64,000 bases of DNA, from the NCBI RefSeq assembly GCF_913020055.1, contig NZ_CAJWCF010000002.1, positions 47,935 to 111,934 of the forward strand, written 5' to 3'. The notes under the pieces are model-generated. The model was given only the letters and a program-made list of their open reading frames with translations. It had not been told where the DNA came from and made no database searches. The position numbers and the translations under genes are program-made. Origin of the DNA: an uncultured Paraglaciecola sp. (GTDB lineage: Bacteria > Pseudomonadota > Gammaproteobacteria > Enterobacterales > Alteromonadaceae). Below, one piece after another: positions 8,377 through 18,060 of this stretch; the stretch's first letter is position 1, and every line of letters starts with the position of its first letter.

Positions 8377-10656
8377 TTAATATCCGTTGCTAGGTGATGT
8401 ATCTTTGTGACCTTTGCGAGTATCTAAAATCACCTCTCCACTTGTGATTTTTGATTGATAGTCACTGATAATATGTGTGTAGAATTCATCTTTATTTTTA
8501 ATCTTTCCTGCAAACATAGATGCCCATGTATTTCTCCCACTATCTTTGGCAATGAAAAGTGATAAATCTGCTATGTTGATAGCTTCTTCCCAAGAAACCA
8601 GTTCTTGATTGTAAGGATCGAACGGAAAACTGGTTACTCCAGTAGAGCATGTACAGTTAACTTCTAGATTATTACCAATATCAAATTTAAAATCCTCAAT
8701 ATTAGCTATGATTTTTTCGGCCAAGATCTTAATTTCATCTTGATGATTAAATTTACCTAAAACCAAAAACTCTTCCCCACCCCAACGGACGATCCAATCA
8801 GTCTTCCTACATGAGTTAGTTAATATATTGGCAATTTGAACAAGTACCTTATCACCAGCAGAGTGACCATATGAATCGTTTGTTTTTTTAAAATAATCAA
8901 CATCAATCAATAATATGCCAAGTTTTACATGTTGCTCTGTAGGTTTTGCATAATTTTCACGTTGTAGATCAGCCATTCTATGATTGATGTTTTTAGCTAG
9001 AAAATGTCTATTATTAAGTTTCGTTAGTTGGTCGGTCAGGCTCAGTTTTTCAACTTCACTCAGCGTTTGTTGTAACTGCTTAGTGCGCTCTTCAACAAGT
9101 AAATCCAATCTTTGTTTCTGACGGATAATATTTTTAAATCGCCATTTATAAATAAGTATAATAAGACTAATAACTAAAAATAGGATTATTAATTGAAATA
9201 ACAGCATTTCATACCACGCAGCTGCCTTTATGACTGCAAGTGTGGTTTCTTTGCTTCCCAGGTTTTCACCTGATCTAGTAGATTTTATTTTTAGTAAGTA
9301 ATTACCTGGAGAAATATTGGTATATGTTGCTCGCTTATTCTTTGAATCAATATATATCCAATCGTTGTCATAGCCATCAAGCATGTATGCATACTTGATT
9401 TCTGACTGTGAGGTATAGTCAAGCGTTGTAAATTCCACTGAAAAACGATCAGCTCCTACAGGCAGTAGTAAAGTGTTATTTTCGAATGAAGATAGTTTGT
9501 CATTGATAAATACATCAGTAATCACAGGTGAAAATTGGATGTCATCTAATAAATTTGTGTTTTTCCCAGTATCATCTAAAGGTGCTTGCAAATGTGGGTT
9601 GAAAAGGTGCAATCCATTTGAAAATGTACTTATCCATATTTCACCACCTTTACCTACTAAAATATCACTGACATCACCAGACATTAACTTTTTTTGGTTC
9701 GCAAGATCACTATTTAAATGTTTCTTAAATTTATATGTAGCTGCATCTAGAATTGTAATCCCGCCCCCATAATTTCCAATCCATATCTCATCCTTGTTAA
9801 CTTGTTTTATCAACTCAACATCAACGTGTTTTTTTAGAGCAGGGGAATCAATATGATCAAATGCTAACGAAAGCGCCCCGGACTTTATGTTGATAATCGC
9901 TGCACCTTGATCTCGAGTCGCTACCCACACATTACCATCGTTAGATTGAAACAAACCTTGGACCATCTTGCCGCCCAAGTATCTACTTTTGTCGTCCTCT
10001 TGATGGATTTGTTCAAACTGGTCACTATTGTGTTTCTTTCTCAATAAACCCTCAGTTGTTCCTAGCCATAAACCATTGTCTTTATCGACTAATAGAGATC
10101 TTATATCAACCATTACACTTCCATTGGTGATGGGATGTTGGATTACCTTAAGCGTTTTAATGTTAATTTCTGCCAATCCGCCACTAGTGCCAAGCCAAAA
10201 AGAGTCTTTACTTTTTTGGCCCAGAGCAAAAACTCTATTCCCTGGAATTGAATTTGAGGCGTTTATGTCGTGTTTGAAGTTAGTAAATTGATTGGTATCT
10301 GGATTAAATATAGATAAACCTCTTCTTGTACCTAATAATAGGAGTCCATTTTCGGCTAAAAAAAGTCTACGTATATAATTACCTACAAGCGAATTGGAAT
10401 TTTCAGGATGGTTAACATAGCGCTTGAATTTTTTTCCATCAAAGCGCAGTAATCCATGTCCAGTACCAATCCAAATAAACCCCGTTTTATCCTGTACCAT
10501 TGAATTAGTTGGATTCATATTCCATTCAAATTTAATGCGCTCAACAATAGTTTCAGTTAAGTTGTTTGTTTCTTTTTGGGCATAACCAGATAAGGGGACT
10601 AGAAATAAAAAGCATATGAAATGATTGAAAAGGTAAAAGGTATTATTTTTGGACAT
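8377..10656 (-). CDS. Membrane diguanylate cyclase with two-component-type beta-propeller sensor
   Basis: The enzyme probably makes cyclic di-GMP in response to a periplasmic signal. From the N-terminus it has a signal peptide (about 1-26, ending SGYAQ), repeated propeller blades of the type GFIWIGTGHGLLRFDG and NGLWLGTTEGLLR (about 45-380), a Y_Y_Y domain (YAYMLDGYDNDWIY), one membrane helix (about 480-502), a coiled coil and a GGDEF domain. The active loop is RWGGEEF (GGEEF at about 626-630), preceded by the inhibitory site RKTD, so both activity and product inhibition are expected. The ATG at 10656 is chosen because it opens the signal peptide behind AAGGG; the longer frame adds an implausible leader. 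The gene stands alone between the two IS66 copies. Confidence 0.9.
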   Translation of the reverse strand: MSKNNTFYLFNHFICFLFLVPLSGYAQKETNNLTETIVERIKFEWNMNPTNSMVQDKTGFIWIGTGHGLLRFDGKKFKRYVNHPENSNSLVGNYIRRLFLAENGLLLLGTRRGLSIFNPDTNQFTNFKHDINASNSIPGNRVFALGQKSKDSFWLGTSGGLAEINIKTLKVIQHPITNGSVMVDIRSLLVDKDNGLWLGTTEGLLRKKHNSDQFEQIHQEDDKSRYLGGKMVQGLFQSNDGNVWVATRDQGAAIINIKSGALSLAFDHIDSPALKKHVDVELIKQVNKDEIWIGNYGGGITILDAATYKFKKHLNSDLANQKKLMSGDVSDILVGKGGEIWISTFSNGLHLFNPHLQAPLDDTGKNTNLLDDIQFSPVITDVFINDKLSSFENNTLLLPVGADRFSVEFTTLDYTSQSEIKYAYMLDGYDNDWIYIDSKNKRATYTNISPGNYLLKIKSTRSGENLGSKETTLAVIKAAAWYEMLLFQLIILFLVISLIILIYKWRFKNIIRQKQRLDLLVEERTKQLQQTLSEVEKLSLTDQLTKLNNRHFLAKNINHRMADLQRENYAKPTEQHVKLGILLIDVDYFKKTNDSYGHSAGDKVLVQIANILTNSCRKTDWIVRWGGEEFLVLGKFNHQDEIKILAEKIIANIEDFKFDIGNNLEVNCTCSTGVTSFPFDPYNQELVSWEEAINIADLSLFIAKDSGRNTWASMFAGKIKNKDEFYTHIISDYQSKITSGEVILDTRKGHKDTSPSNGY

Positions 10657-11103
10657 AAACAGGGCCCTTAAAATAGATATTGAGTTATATATGAGTTTAT
10701 ATAATTCAACATTAAAAGAAAGAGTTAGTGCAGTAAAAAACAGTCGGAAACACGACACCTAAAAACAGCAGCAGGAAGGGGGCACGCACTCTCTGGAAGA
10801 ACGGGATATGTTCGAAACAGGTAGATCATTTTCTTCGGACATGGCGAACTTCGCTTGGTTTTTGTTAAGGTCAGTTTGATGACAGGCAATATTTTCAGTG
10901 AGCTCAGCCTATATAACATGTCTTCAGTTCCGTTTTCTGTGGGTATGCATTTTGAATTTCTGCATCATCTGCTCTCCGCCCGCTGCATAACAAAATGTTG
11001 CTCGAATTCGGTTGTCAGAGTTACCCATTGCTCTTCAGAAAGGCCTAATCGACTCAGTATGGGGCTTTGTGCTCAGTTGATGACACCTGCTTTATTTGCT
11101 CGC
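10657..11103. other. Intergenic stretch with possible decayed coding remnants
   Basis: No intact gene is seen in these 447 bases. The minus strand between about 11065 and 10970 reads SPILSRLGLSEEQWVTLTTE in one frame, which looks like real protein and possibly the tail of a transposase, but it has no start and stops soon after. Other short open frames on both strands have no recognisable content. The promoters of the diguanylate cyclase probably lie near 10680-10760. Confidence 0.4.
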
Positions 11104-11901
11104 TTAGCGCCTTGGTATGGTCAAGCAGTCTAAACTGGCATCACCTAACTCGGTGCCTCCATCGACGGTCAAAATTGACCCGTTCACATATTTACCTAAA
11201 TCGGAACCAAGATAAATTGCTGCATCGGCGATATCTTTTAGAACGCCGATCCGACGGGATGGAACTTTGCCAATCATGGCGTCACGAATTGGCCCTTTAG
11301 GTGCTAACCGATCTGCGCCTTCGGTTCCGTCAATTGCCCCCGGGGAAATACCATTGACGCGCAAACCTGCAGGGCCCCACTCCAAAGCCAAACATTTGAC
11401 TAACATGTTGATACCGGCTTTAGCCGCGCACACATGCGCTTGAAACGGCATGGGGTTGATTGCTTGCGGTGCAGTAATTGCGATTAATGATGCATCCTCA
11501 TTAACGTAGTTGAAGCCAAGATGAAATACATTATAAGTGCCGATTAGGTCGATATCGATTACTGTCTTGAAACCTTTTGGATTAATAGCGACTGCGGGTG
11601 CAGGAAAATTGCCAGCTGCGCCAGAGATTAAAATATCAATCTTGCCTAGTTGGTCCACGCTCGCTTGCAGCGCCGCTAGAACCTGTTCTGGGTCGCGCAC
11701 ATCAGCGGACAAGGCGATTGCCTTGCCACCAACCTCAGACATGATCTCATCTGCCGCAGCCTTTGCTTTCTCAAGGTTTCTGCCTAATACCGCTACGCTG
11801 GCGCCAACCGCTACCAAGCCTTTGGCGATACCTAAGTTAATGCCGCTAGTGCCGCCAGCAATAAAGGCAACTTTACCTGCGAGTGTGTTTTGTTGGTACA
11901 T
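11104..11901 (-). CDS. SDR oxidoreductase, 2,4-dienoyl-CoA reductase (DECR2) like
   Basis: This 265-residue Rossmann-fold short-chain dehydrogenase probably reduces an enoyl or dienoyl thioester with NADPH. The cofactor loop is AGGTSGINLGIA (about 15-26), followed by VLGRNLEKA and the NNAG-equivalent ISGAAGNFPAPA. The classical catalytic YxxxK is missing: the Lys lies in HVCAAKAGIN without the Tyr. Instead VIDIDLIGTYNV supplies an Asp at the place used by peroxisomal 2,4-dienoyl-CoA reductases, and LALEWGPAGLRVNGISPG matches that subfamily. The C-terminus VDGGTELGD is typical. The start ATG is at 11901. Neighbours give no pathway context, since it lies between the IS66 copies. Confidence 0.85.
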   Translation of the reverse strand: MYQQNTLAGKVAFIAGGTSGINLGIAKGLVAVGASVAVLGRNLEKAKAAADEIMSEVGGKAIALSADVRDPEQVLAALQASVDQLGKIDILISGAAGNFPAPAVAINPKGFKTVIDIDLIGTYNVFHLGFNYVNEDASLIAITAPQAINPMPFQAHVCAAKAGINMLVKCLALEWGPAGLRVNGISPGAIDGTEGADRLAPKGPIRDAMIGKVPSRRIGVLKDIADAAIYLGSDLGKYVNGSILTVDGGTELGDASLDCLTIPRR

Positions 11902-12288
11902 ACTGGATTACTCCGTTGTCTGGGTAGGTTTTTAACTGGGTAAATCTATTGATGGGTTTTAGCAGCCACATTTTAAGTGTATGGGTATTTTTAACAATGA
12001 CGCTTGTTGTTAATAAAACAGGCATAAATCAGCGATATTCATCTGTTTGCGCCTATTATATGGGTTAAAATCATTAATAGATGTCTATTTGTTTAATGGC
12101 TTTTGCCATTGTAATGTCGTATTCGAAAATAGAATGTAGCTGCTGATATACAATTCCACAAATATTAATGCCGCCTACTAAGTAATTATCATCATCTCTT
12201 TTTTAAGAATTATCAATAAAGTGTCGTAATGATAAACTTACCAAAGAACAATATATATTTCGTAGAAAGTTACTATCAAGACAGCCAT
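11902..12288. other. Intergenic region upstream of the SDR gene
   Basis: These 387 AT-rich bases contain no reading frame or RNA gene I can support. The promoter of the SDR gene should lie in the first 150 bases. The region ends where the IS66 remnant begins at 12289. Confidence 0.5.
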
Positions 12289-12572
12289 GGTATTGCGATG
12301 ATGGTCGATTAGACATCGACAATAACCGCTCAGAGCAAGCGATAAAACCCTTCGTGATGGGCAGGAAGGCATGGTTATTTAGTCAAACTGCCAACGGTGC
12401 TAACGCCAGTGCCACGTTATATTCTATTGTGGAAACAGCGAAAGCTAACGGCCTCGTTCCCTATGATTACTTAGTTCACGTGATGGAAAAAATTATGCAA
12501 GGTGGTACTGAGCCTGAACAACTATTGCCTTGGAACGTCAAACTAGGCTAGTGTGGTTCTAACGTCGCACAC
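12289..12572 (+). mobile_element. 3' remnant of a second IS66 copy (284 bp)
   Basis: The sequence matches 8006-8289 of the full element over its whole length with three differences visible by eye (at the AGACATCGAC, AATAACCGC and AGCAAGCG positions). It includes the last part of tnpC from the catalytic Glu region (here [10 protein letters not shown]) to the stop, and the complete right end GTCGCACAC. The left boundary is abrupt, with no inverted repeat, so it is a truncated copy in the same orientation. A 65-codon open frame inside it is only the transposase tail. Confidence 0.92.
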
Positions 12573-12734
12573 GATGCATTAACTAAGATTTGATTGTTTG
12601 CTTTCGGATAAGGCCTTATTGTTTCAATTATTCCACCACTATTATTAGCGCCCCTTAATCTTTCTATATATTCCTCAAGCCAAAAATATATTTTATCTGT
12701 AGAATTGTTAGGTGAAATATAAAAGGTTAGTTTA

Positions 12735-13097
12735 ATGAGTTATTTAGTCGCTATTGAAGAAGATCATGTTTACGTTAAGTATTCTGGCTTGGTGGATGGT
12801 TTAGATATTGTGCGAATTACTGCGGATGACTATTTTATTAATAACTTGAGGCGTTTGCAGAAAGTTATCCACGATTTTTCTTTTTGTGATGAGGTTTCGT
12901 TAGGCTTTGAGGATATGCAAGAAATTGCATTGATGTCTAATATGGAGTCTAACTTTACTGAAAAAGCGATTGGTGTAATGATCCCAAGAACCGCAGAAAG
13001 CTACGCCCGTATAGTCGGTTTAGGTCAGGCCATTAAATCCCCTGATTGGACAATACTAATAGCGCACAACTATGCGGATGCTTTGACTAAAATATGA
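12735..13097 (+). CDS. Small cytosolic protein of unknown function
   Basis: The 120-residue product starts MSYLVAIEEDHVYVKYSG and has no signal peptide or membrane helix. The alternating pattern, a strand-rich start, a helix around FEDMQEIALMSNMES and a closing strand WTILIAHN followed by a helix, resembles STAS/SpoIIAA-like folds. No family motif is certain, and the resemblance is inference only. Its upstream region and first codons are duplicated at 5809-5875, where a paralogue has been broken by IS66. A weak hairpin with a T run (CCTTA-CGC-TAAGG at 13105-13117) follows and may terminate it. It stands alone between the IS66 remnant and the rpsP operon. Confidence 0.7.
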   Translation: MSYLVAIEEDHVYVKYSGLVDGLDIVRITADDYFINNLRRLQKVIHDFSFCDEVSLGFEDMQEIALMSNMESNFTEKAIGVMIPRTAESYARIVGLGQAIKSPDWTILIAHNYADALTKI

Positions 13098-13356
13098 GTA
13101 ATTGCCTTACGCTAAGGTTTCTTTTTTCTAATTAATCATTTAATTTATCGATGTTAAAGTGCAAAATTTCCCCTTCAAAATTACGTCCTAACTGCCCATC
13201 TGTAATTCAAACTGAATAATCTTTATTGTTATTCTAATTATACTTGCATAACTGCTCCAAACCCGTAAAATACCGCGGCCTTTTATCTGGCTAATAATCG
13301 TCAGAATTTAAGGTAAATTAAGTTAACGTTAACGCTACTACGAGTTTGAGGCATAT

Positions 13357-13608
13357 ATGGTTACTATTCGTTTACAGCGTGGTGGCGCGAAAAAGCGTCC
13401 ATTTTATCAAGTAGTTGTTGCAGACAGTCGTCGTTCACGCGATGGTCGTTTTATTGAAAACATTGGTTTTTTCAATCCAACAGCAATGGGTCAAGAAGAG
13501 CGTTTACGCTTGGACTTGAGTCGTGTTGAGCATTGGGTTGGGGTAGGCGCAAGCTTATCTGACCGTGTTGCACGCTTGGTAAAAGATGCACAAAAGGTAG
13601 CTGCTTAA
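13357..13608 (+). CDS. rpsP: 30S ribosomal protein S16
   Basis: S16 is a small-subunit assembly protein that binds 16S rRNA. The 83 residues carry the family start [20 protein letters not shown], then [20 protein letters not shown] and the closing [10 protein letters not shown]. It opens the rpsP-rimM-trmD-rplS operon common to gammaproteobacteria. GAGG at 13348-13351 serves as ribosome-binding site. The intergenic region upstream contains a GTTAACGTTAAC palindrome at 13322-13333 of unknown meaning. Confidence 0.98.
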   Translation: MVTIRLQRGGAKKRPFYQVVVADSRRSRDGRFIENIGFFNPTAMGQEERLRLDLSRVEHWVGVGASLSDRVARLVKDAQKVAA

Positions 13609-13635
13609 TTGCAGTTGCAAAAAAGGGTTTAAGCA

Positions 13636-14166
13636 ATGAGTCTTGCGTCTGACACATTAGTGATTGGCATAATCGGAGCACCTTACGGTGTCAAAGGTTG
13701 GGTCAAAATCACCTCTTATACCCACGATTTAGACGGCGTGTTTGCTTACACTCCTTGGCTTTTGGGTCAAGTGCAAGAAGGCAACGAGTACGTCGTAGAC
13801 CAATGGCGAACCCACAATAAAGGTTTAGTTGCCAAACTGGTTGGGGTGGATAATCGAGACGATGCTGAAAGTATCAAAAATCTTGAGATTTCCATTAAAG
13901 CAGAAATGCTACCTGAACTAGATGACAGCGATGTTTATTGGCGTGAATTAGTCGGCATGCAGGTTGTTACCGATAAAGGTTACAACTTGGGTGTAATAAA
14001 AGAGTTATTTGAAACCGGTGCTAACGATGTGTTGTTAGTGAAAGCCAATTTGAATGACGCTTTTGGTCAGAAAGAACGCATGGTTCCTTATTTGTTAGAT
14101 CAAGTGATTAAACAAGTGGACCGGCAGGCGAAAACGGTCACAGTGGATTGGGATCCTGCATTTTAA
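13636..14166 (+). CDS. rimM: Ribosome maturation factor RimM
   Basis: RimM assists late 16S rRNA processing and assembly of the 30S head, contacting S19. The 176 residues show the N-terminal RimM domain ([21 protein letters not shown]) and the PRC-barrel half with [21 protein letters not shown] and [11 protein letters not shown], ending [15 protein letters not shown] and TVDWDPAF. It starts 27 bases after rpsP. Its TAA shares a base with the trmD ATG (TAATG), so trmD translation is coupled to it. Confidence 0.97.
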   Translation: MSLASDTLVIGIIGAPYGVKGWVKITSYTHDLDGVFAYTPWLLGQVQEGNEYVVDQWRTHNKGLVAKLVGVDNRDDAESIKNLEISIKAEMLPELDDSDVYWRELVGMQVVTDKGYNLGVIKELFETGANDVLLVKANLNDAFGQKERMVPYLLDQVIKQVDRQAKTVTVDWDPAF

Positions 14167-14945
14167 TGCAAGAGCCTAGTCAGGAACCGAGTCGTTGGTT
14201 TGGAGTTATTAGTCTTTTTCCAGAAATGTTTGAGACTTTTACCCAACAGGGAGTAATAGGGCGAGCGGTGAAAACCGGCTTGTTAAAAGTAGAGTGTTTT
14301 AATCCAAGAGACTTTACTTTCGACAAACATCGTACTGTTGACGACCGACCATACGGTGGTGGACCTGGCATGCTGATGATGGTTCAGCCATTAAAAGACG
14401 CTATTCTGGCAGCTAAAGCAGCTGCAGGAAGAAAAACAAAAGTGGTTTACCTTTCTCCCCAAGGGAAAAAGCTGGATCAAGCAGGAGTGAAACAGCTTTC
14501 TGAAAATGAAAGTTTGATTCTAGTAGCTGGTCGGTATGAAGGTATCGATGAACGTGTAATACAAACACAGGTTGACGAGGAATGGTCAATTGGTGATTAC
14601 GTGTTAAGTGGCGGCGAATTGCCTGCTATGGTTTTAATGGATGCAGTTTCAAGGTTTGTACCCGGTGTATTAGGGCATAAGCAGTCTGCCGAGCAAGACT
14701 CTTTTAGTCATGGCTTGTTAGATTGTCCGCACTATACCCGACCAGAAAACTTGGACGGTGAGCTTGTTCCTAAGGTGTTGTTAAGTGGTGATCACGAAAA
14801 AATCAAGCAGTGGCGTTTACAACAGTCGCTAGGTAGAACCTGGCAACGACGCCCTGAATTATTAAACGCTCTAGCTCTGACTGAGGAGCAGCAAAAGTTG
14901 TTAGATTTATATCTACAGAGTTTGCCGCAGCATGATGACAGTTAA
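14166..14945 (+). CDS. trmD: tRNA (guanine-37-N1) methyltransferase
   Basis: TrmD methylates G37 of tRNAs reading CUN, CCN and CGG codons, using S-adenosylmethionine, and protects the reading frame. The 259 residues contain the SPOUT trefoil-knot motifs: [35 protein letters not shown] and [22 protein letters not shown]. The start is set at the ATG overlapping the rimM stop (TAATG). A TTG 18 bases upstream would add residues that do not fit the family and would lie deep in rimM. Confidence 0.97.
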   Translation: MQEPSQEPSRWFGVISLFPEMFETFTQQGVIGRAVKTGLLKVECFNPRDFTFDKHRTVDDRPYGGGPGMLMMVQPLKDAILAAKAAAGRKTKVVYLSPQGKKLDQAGVKQLSENESLILVAGRYEGIDERVIQTQVDEEWSIGDYVLSGGELPAMVLMDAVSRFVPGVLGHKQSAEQDSFSHGLLDCPHYTRPENLDGELVPKVLLSGDHEKIKQWRLQQSLGRTWQRRPELLNALALTEEQQKLLDLYLQSLPQHDDS

Positions 14946-14964
14946 TCTAGTATGAGAGGATATG

Positions 14965-15324
14965 ATGAGTAAAGTAAATCAAGACATCATCAAGAAAATT
15001 GAAGAAGCGCAGCTAAAAACTGACGTTCCAGCATTCAGTGCTGGTGACACAGTAGTTGTGCAAGTACGCGTTAAGGAAGGCGAAAAAGAACGTCTTCAGG
15101 CTTACGAAGGCGTTGTAATCGCTAAACGTAACCGTGGCCTACACTCTGCTTTTACAGTTCGTAAGATTTCTAACGGCGAAGGTGTTGAGCGTATATTCCA
15201 AACACACAGCCCGGCAATCAGTTCTATTGAAGTGAAACGTCGTGGTGCTGTTCGTCGCGCTAAACTTTATTACTTGCGAGAACGTTCTGGTCGTTCTGCA
15301 CGTATCAAAGAAAAGCTAGGTTAA
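14965..15324 (+). CDS. rplS: 50S ribosomal protein L19
   Basis: L19 lies at the interface of the 50S and 30S subunits. The 119 residues are slightly longer than E. coli L19 and show the core [34 protein letters not shown] and [13 protein letters not shown]. Two ATG codons occur at 14962 and 14965; the second is preferred because GAGAGG at 14954-14959 then has a normal spacing of five bases. It is the last gene of the rpsP operon and is followed by a strong terminator. Confidence 0.97.
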   Translation: MSKVNQDIIKKIEEAQLKTDVPAFSAGDTVVVQVRVKEGEKERLQAYEGVVIAKRNRGLHSAFTVRKISNGEGVERIFQTHSPAISSIEVKRRGAVRRAKLYYLRERSGRSARIKEKLG

Positions 15325-15357
15325 TTTAATTTCTGCGTTATCGTTAAACTTAATAAG

Positions 15358-15382
15358 AAAACCCGCCTTTTGGCGGGTTTTT
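15358..15382. terminator. Bidirectional terminator between rplS and the dihydropyrimidinase gene
   Basis: The 9-bp stem AAACCCGCC/GGCGGGTTT with loop TTTT has T-rich flanks on both strands. It ends the rpsP operon and can also stop the convergent transcript. Confidence 0.92.
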
Positions 15383-15411
15383 GCTATTTGGGACTTTTAA
15401 ATCGCTGTATT

Positions 15412-16911
<1,500 letters not shown>

Positions 16912-16984
16912 TTAATTTCAAGTGACTTTGCCAGTTGATGTTTTTATAAATAACTAAAGTGTGTGGTGAAAACGGGTCTTACTT

Positions 16985-17944
16985 TCAACTTTGCTCATGT
17001 TTATCATTGTCTTGAACATTAATTTCTTTCAAGAAAGTTTCTAACACTAAGTTAGGTCTGGCTCCTTTGCGCAATACAATTTGATATTCAGTGGTAAAAT
17101 TAAATTTTTGTGGGCACAACGCGCGCATTTGCCCGGATAACACCCAGCGTTTGGCGTAATGAGTGGGTAAATAACCAACAAAACACCCCGTTAGTATTAG
17201 GAATGCTACGCCTTCCCGATCGGTTGCTGTGGCGGTGGTGTTGAGATTTTGGTAATGGCTTCGTGTTTGTGCTGTCTGCGCATAACTTGGAGCAACGGCT
17301 TCAAATTCACTAATATTATCCGTTTCTAAATCATCATCATTAGCGTTAAACAAGGGATGTTGATAATTGCAGTAGAGTAACGATTCTTCGGTATAAAGCC
17401 TTGAATACTCCAATCCAGGTAAGGGTCGTAAATCTGGTACTACTCCTACGTGTAAGCCACCATCTAATACATAACGTTCGATTTCGTTAGGCGGGATCAT
17501 GCGTATGTTGATTTCTACTTCTGAACCTTCACTTTTTAATGCTTTAAGTGCTTTAGATACCCGCATATGTTCGAGTGTGACTAAATTGTCAGTAATGCCT
17601 ATATTCAATTCCCCCGTCAGCTTCGCATGTATGCCATTTACTTGGGTGCGAAAATTTTCTAGAGATGCGACTAATTGTTGGCTAGCTTGATAAACCAGAT
17701 TTCCCTCTTCGGTAAGAGAAAATCCAGCTCTGCCACGTTGACAGAGGCGTAAGCCTAATCTTTCTTCAAGGTCAGACATACTGATACTAATGGCTGAACG
17801 ACTAATATTTAATTCGACTTCAGCGGCTGAAAAACCACCACATTCGACTACAGTTCTAAATATTCTTAACAAACGAATATCAAAATTACTCAGCTGAGAA
17901 GCCAGTTTTCTTTTATGTGATGGATGTAAATTATTTTTTTTCAT
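16985..17944 (-). CDS. LysR-type regulator of the pyrimidine catabolism cluster
   Basis: The 319-residue protein has an N-terminal winged helix-turn-helix (about 20-80: NFDIRLLRIFRTVVECGGFS, SRSAISISMSDLEERLGLRL) and a periplasmic-binding-protein-like effector domain starting around LTGELNIGITDN. It lies between hydA and the divergent aminotransferase gene, the usual place for a LysR regulator controlling both sides. An 11-bp inverted repeat in the divergent promoter region (17945-18000) is a likely operator. The inducer cannot be read from the sequence; a pyrimidine or a product such as beta-alanine is plausible. Confidence 0.9.
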   Translation of the reverse strand: MKKNNLHPSHKRKLASQLSNFDIRLLRIFRTVVECGGFSAAEVELNISRSAISISMSDLEERLGLRLCQRGRAGFSLTEEGNLVYQASQQLVASLENFRTQVNGIHAKLTGELNIGITDNLVTLEHMRVSKALKALKSEGSEVEINIRMIPPNEIERYVLDGGLHVGVVPDLRPLPGLEYSRLYTEESLLYCNYQHPLFNANDDDLETDNISEFEAVAPSYAQTAQTRSHYQNLNTTATATDREGVAFLILTGCFVGYLPTHYAKRWVLSGQMRALCPQKFNFTTEYQIVLRKGARPNLVLETFLKEINVQDNDKHEQS

Positions 17945-18000
17945 TAGTTTGTTAAGTAAATACTAATCTAAACTTTTCTTATATTAAATTTAACAAACTA
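17945..18000. promoter_or_regulatory. Inverted repeat in the LysR/aminotransferase divergent promoter region
   Basis: TAGTTTGTTAA at 17945-17955 and its exact reverse complement TTAACAAACTA at 17990-18000 are separated by 34 bases of AT-rich DNA. The left arm abuts the LysR start codon and the right arm lies 60 bases before the aminotransferase start. This spacing suits a regulator that bends DNA and represses its own gene. Confidence 0.6.
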
Positions 18001-18060
18001 TTAACACGATGCAAGATTTAATTATGTAATGCCTTACTCTTTTATATCTGGGAAACGTTA

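Noticed and set aside
10725..11300. Short frames on both strands near the SDR gene 3' end
   Set aside because: They lack ribosome-binding sites and motifs; one overlaps the SDR gene antisense. Only the transposase-like remnant was kept, as a weak finding.
12354..12551. 65-codon frame as a separate gene
   Set aside because: It is the tail of the IS66 transposase in the truncated second copy.
3406..13350. Island integrated by an integrase at tRNA-Leu
   Set aside because: No integrase gene and no repeat of the tRNA 3' end were seen in the accessory stretch.
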